Below are positions 8,561 to 17,841 of a stretch of 64,000 nucleotides of DNA, in pieces (within the stretch, counting starts at the first letter, position 1; every line of letters begins with the position of its first letter). The DNA is from Vibrio gallaecicus. Lineage in GTDB: Bacteria > Pseudomonadota > Gammaproteobacteria > Enterobacterales > Vibrionaceae. The notes under the pieces were generated by a model. The model saw only the letters and a list, made by a program, of their open reading frames with translations, had not been told where the DNA came from and searched no databases. The translations under genes were made by a program, and so were the position numbers. The stretch covers positions 1,860,001-1,924,000 of the forward strand of contig NZ_AP025490.1 of NCBI RefSeq assembly GCF_024347495.1, written 5' to 3'.

Positions 8561-11014
8561 TTAAAGTGCATCCCTCAATGATTTCATCGGCGTATTTCTT
8601 ACCATCTTAATAACGGGTAAAGCCCCTGCCAGCATTAAAGCGGCCATCGCCCACGCGAAAGTCACAAAATAGTCCCAAGGAATCACTTGAATACCCAACG
8701 ACCAACCAAAAGATTGCTTAATAACAATATCAACAATCAAGGTCGCTAAAGCCAAGCCTAACGGCACAGCAATTAATGATGCAATGAGTCCAAAAACGAG
8801 TAGCTGTAGACTGCCGACTAAGACAAGCTCTTTACCAGACATGCCTAGACAGCGTAACAGTGAAATATGGCGCTGCCTCGAAACCTCACCTGCAACTGTC
8901 GCAAAGAAAATGCCAAAAACAGCGATAATCAGAGTAATGTTACCTAGAGTATCTGCAATAGCGAAGGTTCTATCGAACACTCTCATAGCTTGATTATGAA
9001 TATTGTTGTTATCGAAAACCCGTTCAGAACTCAACCTAAATACATTTTCAAGACGATCTCGTAAACCTTGAGGGTTTATTCCATCTTTAATAACAACACC
9101 AAGACCAACATTCCCTCGCCCGGCAAAACCATACAACCAATTTCGGTGGGACATCATGACTTGATGGTAAGGGTTACCATAATCATAATAAACACCAACT
9201 ACTTGCCAGCCATTCCCTAAATTGTCATACAGATCGATATAGTCACCGGGGCGAATATTCAACTTAAGGGACATAGATTCACTGATTAAAACACCTTTCG
9301 AGTGGTGTAAGTGATACCAGTAATTAGGAATACCAAGTTTAATCGTCAGAGCGTCAAGTTCGCCTTCTGAAGGACCCGTGCTTACAATTTGAACACTGCC
9401 TTTAGGAGTTGCTATGTCTTTCTCCCAACGCCACCATACCGAATCAACTTCAGGTTGATCAGATAACCAATTACTCATTCGAGCTGCAGCATTGTTCGTT
9501 GGATAAATATACAAGTCTGCCGCTAATCGCTGCGTAAGCCACTTATCAGTCGTATCGCGGAAGCTCCCGACCATGGTTTCCACACCTATATTTGCCGTAA
9601 GAGCAAGCATGAATGCCATCGTGGCCACACCGCGGTAACTCATACTGGCTGCAGCATCAGCAAAGAACCAGCGAGCGCGAACCCAGCGTAGTGAATAGGA
9701 AAGGCTATTAAATAATTTCCACATAATAAATGGAGTAAATAACGCCACACTTACAAGCATAAGTGCAATAATTGCAAAACCCGACTCTTGGGTTTGAGGA
9801 GCTTGATACACCGCAACGGCAGCTACACAAAATGCACAACCGATAAGCGCTTGCCAAATGAATTCTGAACCAGCAAAACGCAGTATTGATAACCGAGAAG
9901 ACAAACGGATAGGCTGTGATTGCAGAAGACGAATTAACGGCCATACACATGCTAAGAAAGCACCACTTAAAGCCATAAGTAAGCTATAGCCACTCCAGAT
10001 CCAACTCCACTCAATCGATAAACCTACGTTCGCGTCATATAAGTCACCTAAACTTGCCGACACGGCAGGCAAAAGTTGGTTGGCTAGCATCAGACCGAAG
10101 ACATTGCCGAAAATCCAGCTCATGAGAACTAAAAGTAGAAGTTCAAAGCATAATGCTTTCGCTAATTGCCAGCCAGACACGCCAGTTTGACGTAGTATTC
10201 CAACTAGCGGCTGCCTTTGAATGAATGATAGAGACATGGCCTGATAGAAAATAAACAGACCAACCACAAATGAAAGCATTCCCATCGCGGTCAAATTCAT
10301 ATGGAATGCGCTCGTCAATGATTCAAGTTCAGCTTTAGAGTTTCGCGTAATCGTAAGCCCATTAGGCAGCATGTTTTTCAACAATTCATACTTTTCTGCA
10401 GACATATGCCCGCACGCGATAACAGATAAACCAGAACTTCTCTGCAACATTCTTAATAAAGAAATATCAGCAATTAAGCGAGTGCCATTAATTAAATTTT
10501 TCTGATCGACGACGAGTGGACCAAGTTGAGAGCCATCAGCTAAATCAATATAGCTCCCATCGCTCCAATCCATATATTCGGCAAGATCACCACTTACAAG
10601 AATTGGATAAGGTGGACGCATTAAACGTAAAGTCGTTAGTTCTTTAAGTGCAATGCCAGGTTGAAGTTGAAGCATGGCTACTGGGTCTAACCCAACAAGC
10701 ATCAAATTTGTTCCATTTTCAGCAGTAACACGGTGGTTATCAAATGGTGCGCACTGTTGGAAGCCTTCTCTTCTTAACTGAATATAAAAGCCTTGAGGGA
10801 TCTTATTTGCATTGTGTTTTGGGCGAATTCGATAAGGAAGAGGGTTTGAAAAGAGTTTTTCGCCATGGGTATAACTTTGCTTAGCGTGGTGGTTTATAGC
10901 CGTTACACCAACAAGTAAAGAAACACCTAGAGTAAGACCAAGCCACACAAGGATAATTTGTAAAGGGTGACGGCGGTAATGACCTAATAGCGCTTTAACT
11001 ACGGGCCATAACAT
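8561..11014 (-). CDS. FtsX/MacB-like ABC transporter permease
   Basis: An 817-residue permease with two FtsX domains, as in fused LolC/E-like or AttF/G-like transporters. There is a first transmembrane segment near residues 20-45, a large periplasmic loop, then membrane clusters around residues 240-430, a second periplasmic domain and three final helices (about residues 690-810). The frame is open to 11071, but the ATG at 11014 has AAGGAGGGC upstream and starts MLWPVVKALLGHYRRHP, the usual form. It overlaps the end of the ATPase gene by 20 bases, so the two are translationally coupled. Likely a lipid or lipoprotein-type mechanotransmission transporter; the substrate is unknown. Confidence 0.85.
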   Translation of the reverse strand: MLWPVVKALLGHYRRHPLQIILVWLGLTLGVSLLVGVTAINHHAKQSYTHGEKLFSNPLPYRIRPKHNANKIPQGFYIQLRREGFQQCAPFDNHRVTAENGTNLMLVGLDPVAMLQLQPGIALKELTTLRLMRPPYPILVSGDLAEYMDWSDGSYIDLADGSQLGPLVVDQKNLINGTRLIADISLLRMLQRSSGLSVIACGHMSAEKYELLKNMLPNGLTITRNSKAELESLTSAFHMNLTAMGMLSFVVGLFIFYQAMSLSFIQRQPLVGILRQTGVSGWQLAKALCFELLLLVLMSWIFGNVFGLMLANQLLPAVSASLGDLYDANVGLSIEWSWIWSGYSLLMALSGAFLACVWPLIRLLQSQPIRLSSRLSILRFAGSEFIWQALIGCAFCVAAVAVYQAPQTQESGFAIIALMLVSVALFTPFIMWKLFNSLSYSLRWVRARWFFADAAASMSYRGVATMAFMLALTANIGVETMVGSFRDTTDKWLTQRLAADLYIYPTNNAAARMSNWLSDQPEVDSVWWRWEKDIATPKGSVQIVSTGPSEGELDALTIKLGIPNYWYHLHHSKGVLISESMSLKLNIRPGDYIDLYDNLGNGWQVVGVYYDYGNPYHQVMMSHRNWLYGFAGRGNVGLGVVIKDGINPQGLRDRLENVFRLSSERVFDNNNIHNQAMRVFDRTFAIADTLGNITLIIAVFGIFFATVAGEVSRQRHISLLRCLGMSGKELVLVGSLQLLVFGLIASLIAVPLGLALATLIVDIVIKQSFGWSLGIQVIPWDYFVTFAWAMAALMLAGALPVIKMVRNTPMKSLRDAL

Positions 11015-11678
11015 GCAGTTGCCCTCCTTGAAGACGAATTTTACCATCCATGTGTTGAGCCACTTTTTCACTATGAGTCACTAAAAAAAGTGTACATTCT
11101 AGCTCTCGAGCCAGCGAAGTAAGTAAGCGCATTACCGCTTCAGCGTTGCGTTCATCCAAGCTACCTGTCGGTTCATCCGCAAGTAACAATTTAGGCTCCA
11201 TGTAAAGCGCTCTAGCTATAGCAGCTCGTTGTTGTTGTCCACCCGACACTTCTTCAGGATAACGCCCTAATAATGGCATTAAATCTAAAGCCGACAATAT
11301 TTGGCGCCATAGCCCCTTGTCTTCAGGTAAACCTTTTAACTGACGACAAAATCGAATGTTATCTGCGACATTGAGAGTTGGTAGCAAGTTAAATTGCTGA
11401 AAGATATGACCAATGTTGTTTCTTCGATAAGCCGTACGCTTTGTTTCAGATGAACTATGCATCTCAAAACGAGGAAAAGAGATTTCACCGGAATCTGGCA
11501 TGTCTAACCCAGCAATAAGGTTCAATAGCGTACTCTTACCAGAGCCGCTCTCACCCATTAATGCAATTTGATCACCTTGGTTTAATGTCAGTTCAGCACC
11601 TTGTAAAACTGGGTGGAATTCTCCCCCATCTACATAGCCTTTACATAGGTCTGACAGCTTTAACATTAAACAGCTCAC
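10995..11678 (-). CDS. ABC transporter ATP-binding protein (LolD/MacB type)
   Basis: A 227-residue ATPase that powers the adjacent permease. Walker A GESGSGKST (about residue 41), signature VSGGQQQRAAIARAL (about 140) and Walker B LLLADEPTGSLDE (about 160) are all intact, and the sequence is of the LolD/MacB/FtsE-associated class that pairs with FtsX-like permeases. It is the first gene of the three-gene operon ending with the AttH-like protein. An alternative ATG four codons later (11666) is possible. Confidence 0.9.
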   Translation of the reverse strand: MSCLMLKLSDLCKGYVDGGEFHPVLQGAELTLNQGDQIALMGESGSGKSTLLNLIAGLDMPDSGEISFPRFEMHSSSETKRTAYRRNNIGHIFQQFNLLPTLNVADNIRFCRQLKGLPEDKGLWRQILSALDLMPLLGRYPEEVSGGQQQRAAIARALYMEPKLLLADEPTGSLDERNAEAVMRLLTSLARELECTLFLVTHSEKVAQHMDGKIRLQGGQLHVMARS

Positions 11679-11789
11679 ATTAGTTAGAATTTGGAGTGAG
11701 AATCTACACTAATTCACTGTTAGTAGGAAGTAATTTGGCATATAGATCACACCATAAGCATAATGTTGCATCATTTATACGCTTTCCTT

Positions 11790-13163
11790 CTAATTTTCAA
11801 TTAAGTTTTTAATCCATCGCTTACTTTTCATACGGTACAAAGAGCCAAACCATTTGATCACTTCTTCAGTTAAAAACAACAAGTAAATCCATTCAGGCTT
11901 GAAACCAAAGTACATAGCTGCAACTGCCGCTAATGGGATACCGATGAGCCACTGCGCGACCAAATCTTGGTACAAGCAAAATTTCACATCCCCACCGGCT
12001 CTTAGTACACCAACAATCACCGTCATTGGTATAGAACGGATAACAATACCGATACTAAGTACAACAATAAATTTTTCTGAAAGCGCTCTCGTTTCTGCTG
12101 TTAATGCACTGAACGCATTCAAAATTGGAATTTGAATAAAATACAGAGCGACGGCAACCATAATAGCGGTTAAGAAACTAATAATACTGATGCCTAAGGC
12201 TTGGTAATAGACCGCTTCGTTTTGTTTAGCACCAAGTTGGTTCCCGATTAGAACTGCTCCAGCATTAGACATTCCGATCAATAAGCTTAAAGAAATAGAT
12301 TCAACCGGTGTCATCACTGACAAAGCTGCCAAACCTTGGACACCTGACTGACCCATTATTGCGTGGTAAGCAAACAAACCACCAGCCCATGCCAAAAAGT
12401 TAAATGTTGTGGGCAGCGATAACTTTAAAAACCTCGTCACCTTTTCTATCGTTGCAGCGGCGTTAATATCACACAAACGAAAAGCGAGTAAGTGCTTCTT
12501 AAAGTATAAATAGCCGAATAAACTTGCAACTTCGATTGCCCCACTTAGTACAGTAGCAATCGCAGCCCCTTTTATTCCAAGTGCAGGCGCACCTAAGTTA
12601 CCGAAAATGAGCACCCAGTTAAGTAGAACATTAGAAAGAATCCCTATACCACTGAAGAAGGTGCTTAAGCCAGGTCTGTGCATTGCTCGTAAGCCAACAG
12701 CCATACTGCTCACACATGCAACGGCAAACATACTCAAAGACGTAATCACCATGTATTCAACACCTAAACTGATCACTTCAGTAGAATCGGTTGTTAAAGA
12801 CATGACTTGTTCAGGAAAAGAAACAAAAAACGCGACCGTTAATGCTGCAAAAAACATAGCAACAATCCAAGTTAGTGCCGTACTTTCTCTCACGCCTTGC
12901 TTATCTCCTGCCCCCCAATACTGAGCGGTAAGTAAAGCGCCACCAGTGGTCACTCCAACGAGCATAATTGTTGTAACAAACATTGCTCGGCTTGCCACAC
13001 CAACAGCTGCAATATCAGCTTCACCTAGCTGACCAAGCATTAATACATCAACCAAACCTCGGCTGGAAAACATAATACTTTGAAGGGTAATAGGCAGAGC
13101 AATTGCGATAAGGCGGCGCAGGAAATCGCCTCTTGTATGATAAAGAATATTGGAAAGCAGCAT
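11790..13163 (-). CDS. MATE-family multidrug/Na+ efflux transporter
   Basis: A 457-residue inner-membrane protein with about 12 hydrophobic segments in two MatE repeats. The N-terminal LPITLQSIMFSSRGLVDVLML and the second-repeat LPTTFNFLAWAGGL are typical of this family of Na+- or H+-driven drug exporters. The ATG at 13163 is preceded by AGGGTGA. It is divergent from the SDR-DUF2867 gene with a 99-base gap. I cannot assign NorM or another subfamily with certainty. Confidence 0.85.
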   Translation of the reverse strand: MLLSNILYHTRGDFLRRLIAIALPITLQSIMFSSRGLVDVLMLGQLGEADIAAVGVASRAMFVTTIMLVGVTTGGALLTAQYWGAGDKQGVRESTALTWIVAMFFAALTVAFFVSFPEQVMSLTTDSTEVISLGVEYMVITSLSMFAVACVSSMAVGLRAMHRPGLSTFFSGIGILSNVLLNWVLIFGNLGAPALGIKGAAIATVLSGAIEVASLFGYLYFKKHLLAFRLCDINAAATIEKVTRFLKLSLPTTFNFLAWAGGLFAYHAIMGQSGVQGLAALSVMTPVESISLSLLIGMSNAGAVLIGNQLGAKQNEAVYYQALGISIISFLTAIMVAVALYFIQIPILNAFSALTAETRALSEKFIVVLSIGIVIRSIPMTVIVGVLRAGGDVKFCLYQDLVAQWLIGIPLAAVAAMYFGFKPEWIYLLFLTEEVIKWFGSLYRMKSKRWIKNLIEN

Positions 13164-13262
13164 GAGCGCATCACCCTAACGGAAGACATTGATGATAAAA
13201 GGAAATTTTCAAGCTATTATACCAACGAATGCTTTTTAACCACATTACTAAATGGGGCAAAT

Positions 13263-14702
13263 ATGAAGAAAGTTCTTGTATTAGGGGCTTCAGGTTATGT
13301 CGGCTCGCAGTTGCTTCCATTACTACTTGAGCAAGGCTACCAAGTAACAGCTGCAGCCAGACATATCGACTATCTAAAAGCTCGAACCTCCCAGCATAAA
13401 AACCTAAAGCTTATCTATCTTGATCTTGAAGATAAAACTGCCACAAATGATGTAGTCCCAAATTATGATCTTATCTTTTTCCTTGTACACGGCATGGCAG
13501 AAGGACATGACTTTATTGATTACGAACTGACATTAGCCAACAATTTCGCAGCTGCGCTAGGTTCAAAAAATAAACATGTCATTTATTTAAGTTCTCTCCA
13601 ACCACAAACCGGGCACTCTGAACATTTACAAGCTCGCTTAAAAACAGGCGAAGTACTGAGGTCGAAAGACGTTCCGATAACAGAGTTAAGAGCAGGAGTT
13701 ATCATTGGACCAGGTTCAGCCGCTTTTGAAATAATGCGAGATTTTGTTTACAACTTACCAATAATGGTCGCACCTAAATGGGTAGATTCGAAAGCCAACC
13801 CTATTGCACTTTCAAACCTAAACCACTATTTGCTCCGTTTGGCTGATGATGCGCCTTTAAAGCACCAAACTTACGAAGTCGGTGGACCAAACATTGTCTC
13901 ATACCGTAACCAATTCAAACATATAGCGAAAATTGCACAGCGACCATTACGCTTGTGGTCTACATCATTGCTCACCCCGAAAATGGCTTCATACTGGTTA
14001 GGTGTTGTAACTTCAGTACCTTCAAGTATTGGTAGAGCCTTATTAGCAGGCTTAGAGCATGATTTCATTGCCAATTCCACAGCAATACAAGAGAAGTACC
14101 CACAGCCCTTAATCAGCTTTGAAAGCATGGTTGAGAAAGCCATCAACGCTGAAGGTACTTTCGTTAAGAGTAATGTTTGGGGGTTCGATACCTCTGCTTT
14201 CTCTCGTTGGCAAGCAGGCTTTGGCTACTACCCTAAAAAAACGGGTGCTACGATCAAAACTTCAGTCTCACAAGAAAATTTATGGAAGATCGCTCAGCAA
14301 ATCGGTAGCCCAAAACAAGGTTACTTTTTTGCTAACGCTTTGTGGCGTACAAGAGAATGGTTAGATATCTTTTTTGGTGGAGGACGACCAATCAGACAAA
14401 CTCCTGAAGGACCTAGCCTTAAAGTTGGTGACTATATTGACTCTTGGAAAGTCATTCGATGTGAAGACAACGCTTTCCTTTCGCTTTTCTTTGGGATGAA
14501 AGGACCAGGGCTTGGGCGATTAGAACTTGCGATTACTGAACATGGGGAACACAGAGAGTTAACGATTACCGCTTGGTGGCACCCAAAAGGGTTCATGGGT
14601 TTAATGTATTGGTTCGCAATGATGCCTGCACATTTATTCATTTTTAAAGGCATGGTTAGAGCCATCGAAAAACAAGCCAAAGCAATTGAAGAACGACTTT
14701 AG
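13263..14702 (+). CDS. SDR-family NAD(P)-binding protein with C-terminal DUF2867
   Basis: A 479-residue two-domain protein. The N-terminal half is an atypical short-chain dehydrogenase/reductase Rossmann domain with the dinucleotide motif GASGYVG at residues 8-14. It resembles NmrA or epimerase proteins. The C-terminal part (about residues 300-479) matches the DUF2867 pattern (GDYIDSWKVIRCEDN, ending in a hydrophobic amphipathic region). The frame is open upstream to 13080, overlapping the divergent MATE gene, but the ATG at 13263 gives the clean Rossmann start MKKVLVLGASG and is preceded by GGGG. The substrate is unknown. Confidence 0.85.
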   Translation: MKKVLVLGASGYVGSQLLPLLLEQGYQVTAAARHIDYLKARTSQHKNLKLIYLDLEDKTATNDVVPNYDLIFFLVHGMAEGHDFIDYELTLANNFAAALGSKNKHVIYLSSLQPQTGHSEHLQARLKTGEVLRSKDVPITELRAGVIIGPGSAAFEIMRDFVYNLPIMVAPKWVDSKANPIALSNLNHYLLRLADDAPLKHQTYEVGGPNIVSYRNQFKHIAKIAQRPLRLWSTSLLTPKMASYWLGVVTSVPSSIGRALLAGLEHDFIANSTAIQEKYPQPLISFESMVEKAINAEGTFVKSNVWGFDTSAFSRWQAGFGYYPKKTGATIKTSVSQENLWKIAQQIGSPKQGYFFANALWRTREWLDIFFGGGRPIRQTPEGPSLKVGDYIDSWKVIRCEDNAFLSLFFGMKGPGLGRLELAITEHGEHRELTITAWWHPKGFMGLMYWFAMMPAHLFIFKGMVRAIEKQAKAIEERL

Positions 14703-14788
14703 TTTTAAAGACTCAGATTCCAATAGATTACAGAGTCTATACTAAAAATCTAAGCTTTCGGTTTCTCATCAAAATTTCAACTTTCAAT

Positions 14789-14821
14789 AAAAAATGCCGT
14801 TCAAAACGAACGGCATTTTTA
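14789..14821. terminator. Bidirectional terminator
   Basis: A perfect 12-bp inverted repeat (AAAATGCCGTTC / GAACGGCATTTT) between two convergent genes, with A- and T-rich flanks on both strands. Confidence 0.85.
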
Positions 14822-14823
14822 AT

Positions 14824-15486
14824 CTAATCCACAGCTAAACTGATAGGCATTTCAGCTAATTGGCTTCCGCGATTTTCAGGGTAAACAATGTACTCGCCAT
14901 GGTATTTAACCGCTGATTTATAATCCGTCACTTTGTGAAGTATAAAGCCAGCTTCCATAGCAGATTCAATAAACTCTTGATGGTTACCACGCACAAACCA
15001 ATTCATTGGTCTTGCCATAATTTCGCCATCAAATGAGTCATCACATTGCTTTGCACAAAGAGCAAAAGAATGATCGCCATCAGTGAAAAATTGTATTTTC
15101 CCACCAGTTGTTAACTCATCTTCGCTTGAAACACTCCAGCCTTTTTCATACATCTTATCCATGAAGGCTTCAACATCACTGTCTTTCAACGCTTTAGGCT
15201 CTTCACCTACAGGGAAAAAGCGCGCATAAAACGCAGAAATACGCTTAAAGGTGAACATCAAATCAGCTTTGTTCCCTTTAGAACGACCCTGTTTTTGCCA
15301 GCGAGTCAAATCAGCAACGATGCAACGATCGAAGCTTTGAGATTTCATTGCTTTCGTTACCCACCGCACTAAATAATGGTTGTTTGCAATAGGTGCATCG
15401 ACCGCTTTTTTAGATTTGTGGAGCTCCGATAATTCACCCAGAGCAGAGTTCACTAACCTTTGAATTTCAATATAGTAGTTCGACAT
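14824..15486 (-). CDS. DUF2913 family protein
   Basis: A 220-residue protein I recognise as the DUF2913 family, found mainly in Vibrionaceae and Enterobacterales. Characteristic stretches are NHYLVRWVTKAMKSQSFDR near residue 34 and the following QGRSKG. Its biochemical role is unknown. The ATG shares one base with the stop of the upstream Bcr-type pump (TAATG), so translation is coupled. The longer frame up to 15537 lies inside the pump gene and is not needed. Confidence 0.75.
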   Translation of the reverse strand: MSNYYIEIQRLVNSALGELSELHKSKKAVDAPIANNHYLVRWVTKAMKSQSFDRCIVADLTRWQKQGRSKGNKADLMFTFKRISAFYARFFPVGEEPKALKDSDVEAFMDKMYEKGWSVSSEDELTTGGKIQFFTDGDHSFALCAKQCDDSFDGEIMARPMNWFVRGNHQEFIESAMEAGFILHKVTDYKSAVKYHGEYIVYPENRGSQLAEMPISLAVD

Positions 15487-16700
15487 TATGCCTTCTTTCC
15501 TAATGTCCAATATAACAATGCTGACAATATAGAACATATCGCCATCACAATAGCCATAGGCCCTGCACTATCACTTGGCAGCATAGCAACCACCGCGCCA
15601 ATAACAGAACCCGTGCCAAATCTTAATGTCCCCGCCAAAGACGACGCTGTTCCTGCCATATTTGGGTAGCCACTTAATAATAACCCCATCGAGTTACTGC
15701 CTATAGTCGAAAGAGTACCTATGAATAGCATGACGAAAGGTACTATTCCCCATAAGCCTAAATCTAAATACCAACCAGCAAATAAACCCAACCCCGCGAG
15801 CAATTGAATCGTCAAGCTCGCCTTAAGCATCGCATGTGAGCCTACCTTTTTAACGATACGACCATTAATGCTTGTCATCAAAATCATTGCCACGATGTTC
15901 AAGCCAAATAGATAACCGAAAAGATCAGGTCTTACTCCATAGACGTCAATATAAACAAACGAGCCCGCAGTTAAGAATGCAAACATACCAGCAAAGGAAA
16001 AGGCGCCAGAAAAAATCAGCCCCATGGCCACCGGATTACGGCACAAACGGAAGTAATTACGCATTGTCGTTTTAAAGCGTAATGGCTGCCTATTTTCTAC
16101 AGGTAACGTTTCAGGAATCTTCCAAACAACCGCGGCAATCACAAGCACAGCAAAAATAGCCAGAACCCAAAAAATAGAACGCCAGCCAAACCATAGTGCA
16201 AGGTAGCCACCAATCATTGGAGCAATCAAAGGGGCAACAGTCATAACTAGCGTTACGAATGACATGGTTCGAGCAAAATCTTCACGGTCGAACATATCTC
16301 GCACAACAGCCTGAATAATCACAGCAGCCGCCGCACCCGCAAAACCTTGAGCAGCACGAACATAGGTTAACGCGTCGATACCTTCAGTTGTCGCACTCAC
16401 AACTGATGCAATGCCAAACAGCACAACACCGATCATTAATACTGGTTTACGCCCATAACTATCGGCCAGTGGACCATGCAATAATTGCCCAAGCGCAAAA
16501 CCAGCCGTGTAAGCAGTTAAGGTAATTTGAACTTCACCAGCTGTTACACCGAGATCTTTTGCAATCGTTGGCATTGCAGGTAAATACATGTCAATTGCAA
16601 GTGGAGTCAGTGCACCGATAGCACCTAAGATCAAGAATAGCAACAAACCCAATTGGGGCTGCTGAGGCTGGGAAGCAACGTTCTGATTTGATGTTTGCAT
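15486..16700 (-). CDS. Bcr/CflA-family multidrug efflux MFS transporter
   Basis: A 404-residue major facilitator protein with 12 predicted membrane segments. Typical DHA1 motifs are visible: motif D2 (LTPLAIDMYLPAMP near residue 34), motif A GPLADSYGRKPVL near residue 76, and the Bcr-like AAAAVIIQAVVRDMFDRED. Members export bicyclomycin, chloramphenicol, sulfonamides or amino acids such as cysteine. CGGAG precedes the ATG. It is co-transcribed with the DUF2913 gene through a one-base stop/start overlap. Confidence 0.85.
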   Translation of the reverse strand: MQTSNQNVASQPQQPQLGLLLFLILGAIGALTPLAIDMYLPAMPTIAKDLGVTAGEVQITLTAYTAGFALGQLLHGPLADSYGRKPVLMIGVVLFGIASVVSATTEGIDALTYVRAAQGFAGAAAAVIIQAVVRDMFDREDFARTMSFVTLVMTVAPLIAPMIGGYLALWFGWRSIFWVLAIFAVLVIAAVVWKIPETLPVENRQPLRFKTTMRNYFRLCRNPVAMGLIFSGAFSFAGMFAFLTAGSFVYIDVYGVRPDLFGYLFGLNIVAMILMTSINGRIVKKVGSHAMLKASLTIQLLAGLGLFAGWYLDLGLWGIVPFVMLFIGTLSTIGSNSMGLLLSGYPNMAGTASSLAGTLRFGTGSVIGAVVAMLPSDSAGPMAIVMAICSILSALLYWTLGKKA

Positions 16701-16723
16701 ATAGCTCCGACTAAATACTAGAA

Positions 16724-16810
16724 CCTGATGGCAGCATCAGGTATTCATAATGGCTGAGACTTTCCTAGTACCAGTCAAATAACACGAGCCGACGCTGTCC
16801 TTGGTCGGCT
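16724..16810. other. Hairpins upstream of the Bcr-type pump gene
   Basis: Two short inverted repeats precede the pump gene: CCTGATG / CATCAGG (16724-16741) and AGCCGAC / GTCGGCT (16787-16810). They could form leader hairpins of the pump mRNA; neither has a T-tract. Confidence 0.3.
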
Positions 16811-16905
16811 TGGTAAGGCGCAGAGGTATCTTAATAAAACAAGATTCTTTCAGTTGGAAATTCTGATCGAAAAGTTGGAGCATCACTATAAATAAACTTA
16901 CAGTT

Positions 16906-17011
16906 GAACCTAGCTGATAATGGCATCGGACCAACAATGGCATCTAGCTAGCAATGACACCTAACTGACAGTCGCATCCAACTTGCGATTGTTCATCCAA
17001 CTTATCATTGG
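16906..17011. repeat. Degenerate 17-bp tandem repeat
   Basis: Six diverged copies of a 17-bp unit, roughly GCATCYAACTGRCAATG. The first four keep an exact 17-base period (16906, 16923, 16940, 16957); the last two start at 16974 and 16993. The repeat is intergenic, between the pump gene and rsuA. The degree of divergence suggests an old array. Confidence 0.7.
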
Positions 17012-17036
17012 CGTTTAAGATTTAGACTTAAAGCAT

Positions 17037-17732
17037 TTACTTCCAGATAGAATCGACTTCTTCTTGAGTGAGATAGCGATATTCACCCAGCTCTAATTCT
17101 TCATCCATTTCAATCTCACCAATCTTCTCACGGTGTAATGCTTCCACTTTGTTACCTAGTGCAGCAAACATGCGTTTTACTTGATGGTATTTACCTTCAT
17201 GGATAGTCAGCAAGACTTCTTTCTCAGCCCTAACATCTAAATGAGCTGGCAATGTTAAACCTGTTTCACTTTTAAGTTGAATGCCTTCTTTGAACTTTTC
17301 AACATAATCATCTTCAACGGGTTCAACCAACCATACGCGATATGTCTTCTGACATTTATGCTTAGGCGAAGTTATACGATGCGACCACTGACCATCATCT
17401 GTAATTAAAACTAAACCGGTGGTATCTACATCAAGTCGACCAGCAAAATGTAATTTGTCCATTTTGATTTCATCGAGCAACTCAAATGCAGTTTGGTTTG
17501 AACCATCTTCATGTGAACACACAAAACCTTCTGGCTTATAAAGCATGATGTAACGCGGTCCATGGACTCGTAGCTCGTTACCCTGCCACTCTACTACACA
17601 CTCTTCAGTGATCTTAGTTGCACCACTTTTCACCATGACGCCGTTAACCGTTACTGTCTTGGTGTGTAATGTTTTTGTTGCTTCTCTTCGGGTTGCACCT
17701 AGTGCATCACACAAAAATTTATCTAAACGCAT
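17037..17732 (-). CDS. rsuA: 16S rRNA pseudouridine(516) synthase RsuA
   Basis: Modifies uridine 516 of 16S rRNA to pseudouridine. The 231-residue protein has an N-terminal S4 RNA-binding domain (MRLDKFLCDALGATRREAT) and a catalytic domain with the RsuA/RluB/E/F signature AGRLDVDTTGLVLITDDG near residue 96, containing the catalytic aspartate. The length equals E. coli RsuA (231 aa). GAGG precedes the ATG. It is a single gene, divergent from radD. Confidence 0.93.
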   Translation of the reverse strand: MRLDKFLCDALGATRREATKTLHTKTVTVNGVMVKSGATKITEECVVEWQGNELRVHGPRYIMLYKPEGFVCSHEDGSNQTAFELLDEIKMDKLHFAGRLDVDTTGLVLITDDGQWSHRITSPKHKCQKTYRVWLVEPVEDDYVEKFKEGIQLKSETGLTLPAHLDVRAEKEVLLTIHEGKYHQVKRMFAALGNKVEALHREKIGEIEMDEELELGEYRYLTQEEVDSIWK

Positions 17733-17841
17733 GAATACCTCATCTGATTTAAGTCAGGTATTATAGTCACCTTTATCGAAATAGTTGAGCGATTTCACAT
17801 TATTTGTTTATCGCCTTGCCAATAACATTACAAGATACTGT

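Noticed and set aside
9708..9950. 80-codon open frame inside the FtsX-like permease gene
   Set aside because: It is in another frame within a long well-supported gene, with no independent evidence.
16737..16943. 68-codon minus-strand open frame upstream of the Bcr-type pump
   Set aside because: It translates hairpins and the start of the 17-bp repeat; no ribosome site.
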